From contig CM073322.1 of NCBI GenBank assembly GCA_037043015.1, positions 9,187,601-9,251,600 on the forward strand: a stretch of 64,000 bases of DNA, in the 5' to 3' direction. Of the stretch, positions 58,690-64,000 are shown piece by piece. Every line of letters starts with the position of its first letter. The first letter of the stretch is position 1. The notes under the pieces are model-generated. The model did not search any database. It was not told the DNA's origin and saw nothing but the letters and a program-made list of their open reading frames with translations. The position numbers and the translations under genes are program-made. The DNA is from Bryum argenteum (Eukaryota > Streptophyta > Bryopsida > Bryales > Bryaceae).

Positions 58690-59116
58690 CCCTTAAGCGC
58701 CCACGGTGTCGTTTTTCGACATTTTGGATGTGAGGCTCCGTCTTTGGTGCACAACCCCGCTTTCATCCCATCGATTCTTCATCCGCCGTTTTTTTTGCTC
58801 AACTCCTCGGTGGATTTACTCTACTCCCTCCTTGGATAAATAGTAAAAACCTTGATCCTCAATTTGTGAGAGTGGGCGAAAGAGATTTTTCATGAAAGTT
58901 TTGGTGGTGTGATCTTCACCCCTTTTTTGCATGGATCTTGAAATCCATACCTCCAAATGGCATGCAACTTAGTGGTCATACTAATTGCCATGCTCCAAAG
59001 AAGATCCTACGGTTGGATTTTCCATTTTCATCTTTTATTTGTTTTTACACAGTTTTGAAAAAATCAGCATTATTACCAATTGTTAGGAGCTTTACCCCCC
59101 CTTGGGCGTTTAGGGG
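58690..59116. mobile_element. TTAA-flanked TIR element (copy J, 427 bp)
   Basis: Left end CCCTTAAGCGCCCACGG, right end GGGCGTTTAGGGG. TTAA lies on both sides (58686-58689 and 59117-59120). The CGACATTTTGGATG block near the left end is shared with copies D and H. Confidence 0.78.
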
Positions 59117-59120
59117 TTAA

Positions 59121-59310
59121 AGCTTGTCAATGTTCAAAAATTACATCTTGCATAAAAAGAGTGCGGTTGTGAGGGTGTTTGATTGTTTCGAGGTTCTCAC
59201 CTTTAGGGATTAAGCACTTCAATATCCTTGTCGACGAAGAAGTTATGGTTATTCAAAGTTTCTACCCTTCATTTACAATGTTGTTTTTCAACATTCGACA
59301 CGTATAGGGG
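59121..59310 (-). mobile_element. Truncated TTAA-type element (one end only)
   Basis: The right end TATAGGGG, followed by TTAA at 59311-59314, is preceded in reverse orientation by blocks of copy D (CGAAAAACAACATT, CATAACTTCTTC). No left terminus was found. Confidence 0.55.
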
Positions 59311-59569
59311 TTAAGAGTGCTTTTGAGGAAGCAATGTTCTTAGTCAATTGCAATTTTATATAAGGTATATTGCTCAAGAACCACACAAATTTGGATAGAT
59401 TTAGAAGGGAGTGGCCCATAACTTCAATAAGGGAAACAATATTTGAGAATGTGCAAAATATACATTGTAACCTTGATAATACTACACCATCCGTTTCACC
59501 ACAAGAGTGATATAAACAAGATGTTACATATTTGATAATGTCACATTTTAAAGCTTTGTGCGAAATGTG

Positions 59570-59572
<3 letters not shown>

Positions 59573-59600
<28 letters not shown>
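59573..59600. repeat. (TA)n microsatellite
   Basis: An uninterrupted TA run of about 28 bp. Confidence 0.95.
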
Positions 59601-59605
<5 letters not shown>

Positions 59606-59649
59606 GTTGGAAAATCAAAATAGGTGGAAAGTCAGAATAGGTGAACACA

Positions 59650-59950
59650 AGTAATGTGGATGCATAGAGGCGGAGTCATAACAACACGGTGAGGGTTATG
59701 TGCCGTGCCTTTGAAAAGAAAAGCCCTTCAGGTGTAGTGTAGTTGAGGGTTGGCGAACGATCAAGTTGCATGAATAGCATTGCATTTAATATAGGGGCGG
59801 CCCATGACAATCCGTGGGTGTGGGTTATGCGCCGCCCCTTTGAGCGGCGTGAAAATAATAGCCCTTTAGGTAGTTGAGGGTTGGCGAATGATCAAGCTGC
59901 ATGAATAGCGATGCATTTAAGGTAGGGGCGGCCCATGACAATCCGTGCAT
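59650..59950. repeat. Tandem repeat, ~138-bp unit x ~2.2
   Basis: AGCCCTT(C/T)AGG, GAGGGTTGGCGAA and GGGGCGGCCCATGACAATCC recur about 138 bp apart. It is non-coding. Confidence 0.75.
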
Positions 59951-60124
59951 GCCTGATATGATTACATTTACATGAGGAATTTACAAAAATTGAAGTGACA
60001 TTATTAAGGGTAATAGGGATAATAACTAGGGAGCTTTGCACTATGAAAATTAGTTTCAAACTTTTAGGTGACATTATCAAGGTGCTCTTCTAACAAGGGT
60101 GACATTATCAAGGTTGAACTATAT

Positions 60125-60480
60125 GCCATATTTAACTAGATCCGGACTCAATCAAGAATTTTGACCAAAACAAATTTTGGAATTTTCAATTATTTGAGAA
60201 GGACATTACGTGATTGAAAATTCACATTAAGGAATTTTGGTATCTTTTTATTCTCGATAGATTCCCCGGTTCACATTTTCCTACTTACTTGTATCTTGTT
60301 CACATGACCATATAGAAGCATTCGATAGGTTACTTCTCGGTTACTTCTATTCCAAAAGTAGTTTAATATAGCATTATATTAGAATCTGCTTCACATTGTT
60401 GATTTCAGAATAATCTTGACTTCATATGAATTTTGGGAGTAGACGTGGTAGGTGTACAAAAAATTGCACACTCTAAATTT
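60125..60480. repeat. Dispersed repeat, copy 2 (also at 41440-41820)
   Basis: Carries the same ordered blocks as copy 1: TTTAACTAGATCC, TTGGAATTTTCAATT, ATTGAAAATTCACAT, CCCCGGTTCACATTTTCC and CCAAAAGTAGT. Confidence 0.6.
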
Positions 60481-60630
60481 ACATCATGAGTACATTTAAA
60501 TTTGAAGTTGGAATTGATAACATACCTACTTGCTTGAATGACTCTAGTGTGTGGTTTTCAAGCTTCCTACCTAAATTATATGTTAAAAATGGAAAAAAAC
60601 AAAAGGATAATCTAGTCTTTACCTCAAGTT

Positions 60631-60631
<1 letters not shown>

Positions 60632-60669
<38 letters not shown>
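60632..60669. repeat. Poly-T run of 38 bases
   Basis: An uninterrupted T homopolymer. On the minus strand it is poly-A, possibly the tail of an old retroposed sequence; nothing recognisable precedes it. Confidence 0.9.
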
Positions 60670-60670
<1 letters not shown>

Positions 60671-60921
60671 TGCGTAAGAGACTAAGATCCATGAGTTTAA
60701 AATTTTATGTGCACATGCTCGTGGAGACATAAAAAATTTGCTAAGCCCATAGCTACAATATACTTGCAATATGTAGAGTCCAATAGCCATTGACAACTTT
60801 ACATATATCCTACCAAGATGTGAAGGATGGTTGAAGGCAACAAAAGTAGTATCACTTATGAACTCACTTCCAAAACTTGAATATCTTTCTACTAATCTTG
60901 TAAAGATGTAAAAAGTTTTAA

Positions 60922-61896
60922 CCCCTAAACGTCCCCAATGTCGTTTTTCTACATTTTGGATGGAGGGCAGAAACTTCGAATAGCCCTATCTTCTTCATGC
61001 GAGGTCCGTATTGGATGAAATCACTTGGGTTAGGTTCCAAATCAAGTCTAGTTTGTGTTGTAAAATTTGCAAGCCCATACAATAAAGTATGAATTAATGA
61101 AATGCACTTTAGTGAAGACAACTCTTGTTTTTGGGTTTCCAAGCATGGGGCATGTATTACCATTGCAAGCCAATTATGTGAAACCGAAAATAGTTTTTAA
61201 TGACTTTTTTTTTCATGGTCATGATCTTAAGGTGATTCTTAACAACTTTGTAGTGAGAAGTTTTTTGATCCAAATGATTTTGCTATTGGCTTTGCAATGA
61301 TGTTTTGTCAACAGAAAAAGTGAGAAAAGGGATGATATTTGAGGAGCTATATCTCCTTCATCCACTGTTGGATTTCAACTTAATTGTTTGGGATAGCCTC
61401 CAATTAGAGTCTAGTCTAAGTGGTAGAAACCTTAACAAGATCGAAGTTGTTTTGAAGATAAGGCATGGAATTGAATGCAAAGGGTCCAATTTTGTACTAT
61501 TTTTCCTTTGTAAAATTTTCGACAGTTTTTACCATTGCATGGCTTTTATTTGAGCCAAGAAATTTTTTTGATGAATTTTTTTTTGGGTAAAGGACTTATT
61601 AAGATGAAGGTGAACATCTTTTTAGTTGGTGATTTTTTCATTGCAATAGGTATATTGGTAGCATTTCAACCTCAAAGTGAAAATGAAGAAATTTTGCAAT
61701 TTGTTTTTAGTATTATTATGTTACGATCTCTCGATCTATAAGGCCTCATGACTCAAAATTTTGGTCCACATGATCTTCGATAAATCCATTACAAGTTTGT
61801 ACGGTTGAGATCTTAATAGCTTCTCTTCATTTTTATCTATGACGAATTCTTTGGAAATGTGCTTTTTCGCTAAAAATAGGCTGGGACGTTTAGGGG
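60922..61896. mobile_element. TTAA-flanked TIR element (copy H, 975 bp)
   Basis: Left end CCCCTAAACGTCCCCAATG, right end TGGGACGTTTAGGGG. TTAA is intact on both sides (60918-60921 and 61897-61900). It is the longest well-bounded copy and shares its left third with copies D and J. A (G/A)A(A/T)TC-TT-GG block (CCAAATCAAGTCTAGTTT near 61038, related CCAATTAGAGTCTAGTCT near 61390) is repeated inside it. No transposase frame is present. Confidence 0.8.
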
Positions 61897-61900
61897 TTAA

Positions 61901-62555
61901 GGTCATTTTGAGATTGTGTGTTTGAACAATTGGCTCGAAGGGCTTTATATAAGGAGTCAAGGCCGATATTATATTAAAATAGGTGGGGGACAAGTTATGA
62001 CACAACCCTCCCTACAAAAGTTGGGAGATACAAGAATGGAAGGCCACGTCATGGCCTAGAGGCAGTTGCTTGATTTCAATACAGAATCATTATTCCACTA
62101 ACAATGTGAACAAATCAAAAGCATAGAATGTAGCTAATAATACGAATTGGCCCCATGGCCTTGTTTCTCCTTTTACAGATGAGCCCCAACAACTTTACAC
62201 ATGAGGCAAATGACCTCCACTTTAATAATTGTTTAATGTGTTCTCCAGGTGGCACATGGAGCCAATTGGGCTCAAATGTGAGTAAATTTGCATGGAGATC
62301 TACTCGTGTTGACTCCCCATGTAAAGCGTTCCTTAAAATTACGCGACAAAAATATCCCCCAAAGGCCTTTAAGATACCCATACAACGCGATACAAGAACC
62401 CCACCATAGTTGGGTGGACTATGGTGGGTGATTCCATTTTCAATTTTGTATGAATCTCTCGTACACACAAAATTTTCAAAGTTAGTACGAAGGGAAGTGG
62501 ACACATTAACTTAATTGCCTCCAGAGGTTGTCCTACAAAAGTCCGGTGACCATCG
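61901..62555. other. Intergenic DNA, no gene seen
   Basis: No supported coding frame. Confidence 0.4.
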
Positions 62556-62632
62556 GGATATTAGCATTACGAACAGACACTTCATTCACGCCGGCCCCTT
62601 GGAAAGGGGCCGGAGTTTCTATCTATCTATGC
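62556..62632 (+). repeat. Dispersed repeat with a GC-rich hairpin, copy 2
   Basis: GCATTACGAACAGACACTTC, GCCGGCCCCTTGGAAAGG and GTTTCTATCTATCT match the block at 14120-14190. The core GGCCCCTTGGAAAGGGGCC folds into a tight hairpin. Confidence 0.65.
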
Positions 62633-63740
62633 TACAAAATTAATTCCGGATAGTAACACGGTAACACTAATTTATTCATAAAGAAATAGTTCTACCTCCC
62701 TATAGTTCTCCTTTAGCATTAAATATAGAAATCACCGAATGGCTATAGATAGGAACACGCCCACTATCAACCCTCCACATCACCAAGATATTCACCTCCC
62801 CCGCCACATCAGCACAATTTATCCTACCTCCAACGAATGGAATCCCGCCACCTCCGCAACTACCACCACCTGGCAGACTCCCGCGGTTCTATCTCGAGAT
62901 TTTTTCGACCTGCCCGAGCAGAGGCTACGAAGTCGCTGCCCGAGTTCTGCGGCACCGCTGTGACCGACTCGACCGCCAGCTGCCTCGCGACCTTGTCCTT
63001 GGCTTACTAAAATTAGCCGCACCAGGCTGGTGCGCGGCTTCTTCCTAGTGGGGATCATGTCTGCCGCTTCGCATAGAAATCGCTGGCCAATTGCTCCATC
63101 ACAGCCAGCAAGGGATTTGACCGAAACGTACCTATATCTCTGTTTTGGCGGAGAATTTACTACTCCGTCACGCTTGCCGTTGAGATCTGGACATTATTCG
63201 AAGTTTCCGTTTCTAAGATCATTCGCGAAATTCCGACTTGTGGAGAATTCAAGCGTTTGGACGCGTTCGGGGATCGTGTAGAGATATTCAAGGATTGGAG
63301 AATTCTGGTGCGGGAAACGAAGAACATACCTCTGTTGCGGTCTGGACACATTTGGAGGTTGCACAGCAGGAGCATTAAGTGATTTCTTGCGGAGCTCTGC
63401 AGCATTGTTGAGAATTCAAACCTTTTTGGGAAAGAGTTTTTAGTTTGTAGGCGTTTCTGTTACTGAAGAGATTCGCGAAGGAGAATTCTTTGCTGGAAAT
63501 CAAGAATATACCTCTGTGATCGTTGTTGGACACGTTTGGAGGTTGCATTTCAGGAGCATCTTTTAGTGATTGTTTGCGAATTCCGAATATTTTTGCGAAT
63601 TCGAGTTTGTTAGGGAGGAGTTTTTTAGTCTGTTTTGCGGCTGAAGGGAGAGGAATTGGAGAATTCTTGTGCTGGAGATCAAGAATCAAGAATCAAGAAG
63701 ATTTAGGCGGGAGTTGGTTTAGGTGTGACGGAGAGCGGAG
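62633..63740 (+). other. Promoter and long leader of the gene at 63741, with an internal duplication
   Basis: From about 63000 the composition becomes genic. A segment at 63287-63400 is repeated with changes at 63475-63590, both with GGAGAATTCT, ACATACCTCTG-like, TTTGGAGGTTGCA and AGGAGCATT. A third partial copy follows near 63655. No long frame is shared between the copies, so it looks like an untranslated leader. Confidence 0.5.
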
Positions 63741-64000
63741 ATGAGCATTCGGCAAAGATCGACGCAATGTTTTGGAAAGCAGGTATCAGAGAAAACACAT
63801 AGCAGTCGGCTATGCTCGCCATTGAGCCGATGGCCACGACAACGGTTTGATGATGAGAATAATAAACTGGTTAGTAGGAACCGTGTGGCGTCGGAGCGCG
63901 TCTTTCGGTCGCACGAAACAGTGAAGGCGTGGTTGGATTCCAGCCCTAGCTCTGTCGTTGTGGATGTAGAGGAGAACAACAGCGAATGCACGTCGTCGTT
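63741..64000 (+). CDS. 5' part of an unrecognised gene, cut by the window edge
   Basis: The frame from the ATG at 63741 (MSIRQRSTQCFGKQVSEK ...) stays open for 86 codons to the end of the window. Codon use is balanced and the composition is GC-richer than the flanks. The visible part is basic and Ser/Arg-rich, then acidic (VVVDVEENNSECTSS). No domain is recognised. A donor-like CAG/GTATCAG at 63782 means the first exon could instead end there. Confidence 0.4.
   Translation, partial: MSIRQRSTQCFGKQVSEKTHSSRLCSPLSRWPRQRFDDENNKLVSRNRVASERVFRSHETVKAWLDSSPSSVVVDVEENNSECTSS

Noticed and set aside
1-64000. CRISPR arrays, rRNA or tRNA genes
   Set aside because: No spaced short direct repeats, rRNA blocks or cloverleaf with A/B boxes were seen; the DNA is eukaryotic.

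Overview
The window is nuclear DNA from a land plant. The evidence is spliced genes with GT-AG introns (mostly about 60-400 bp) and plant-specific families: RALF and STIG1 peptides, LRR receptor kinases and a plant-type SCC4/MAU2. AT-rich intergenic DNA is packed with short non-autonomous DNA transposons. A seedless plant (bryophyte or lycophyte) fits the short introns and gene set, but the species cannot be fixed from the sequence alone.

Layout, left to right. A seven-exon FAD monooxygenase (987-4512, +) carries a CACTA-type MITE in an intron. A decayed Copia-like LTR fossil follows (5340-7530). An FEI-like LRR receptor kinase lies at 8525-11438 (+). A repeat-rich stretch (11.6-18.1 kb) holds two Mutator-like MITEs with 9-bp target duplications and a ~1-kb imperfect palindrome. 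A second small LRR receptor kinase with a non-RD catalytic loop is at 19519-22113 (+). Nested TTAA elements (23.1-24.1 kb) and a dead Tc1-like transposase (24.6-25.7 kb) come next. Then a STIG1-like secreted peptide (28037-28468, +), a complete STRAP-type WD40 protein (29586-31663, -) and a RALF precursor (36926-37318, -). The cohesin loader subunit MAU2/SCC4 spans 42734 to about 47.8 kb (+). A large LRR receptor kinase with a degenerate DFG motif is at 52232-55662 (+). The right end holds more TTAA elements and minisatellites, then the 5' end of an unrecognised gene (63741 onward) behind a long duplicated leader.

Three leucine-rich-repeat receptor kinases and two secreted cysteine-rich peptides (STIG1, RALF) sit within 50 kb. 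All belong to cell-surface signalling families, but nothing in the sequence ties them into one pathway. STRAP and MAU2 are housekeeping genes.

The most striking signal is a family of at least nine elements bounded by TTAA on both sides, with terminal inverted repeats beginning CCCTTAAACG or CCCCTAAACG. One has inserted into the TTAA inside the terminal repeat of another, which reveals the target duplication directly. This looks piggyBac-like (or Sola3-like), which is unexpected in a land plant. No matching transposase is visible here.
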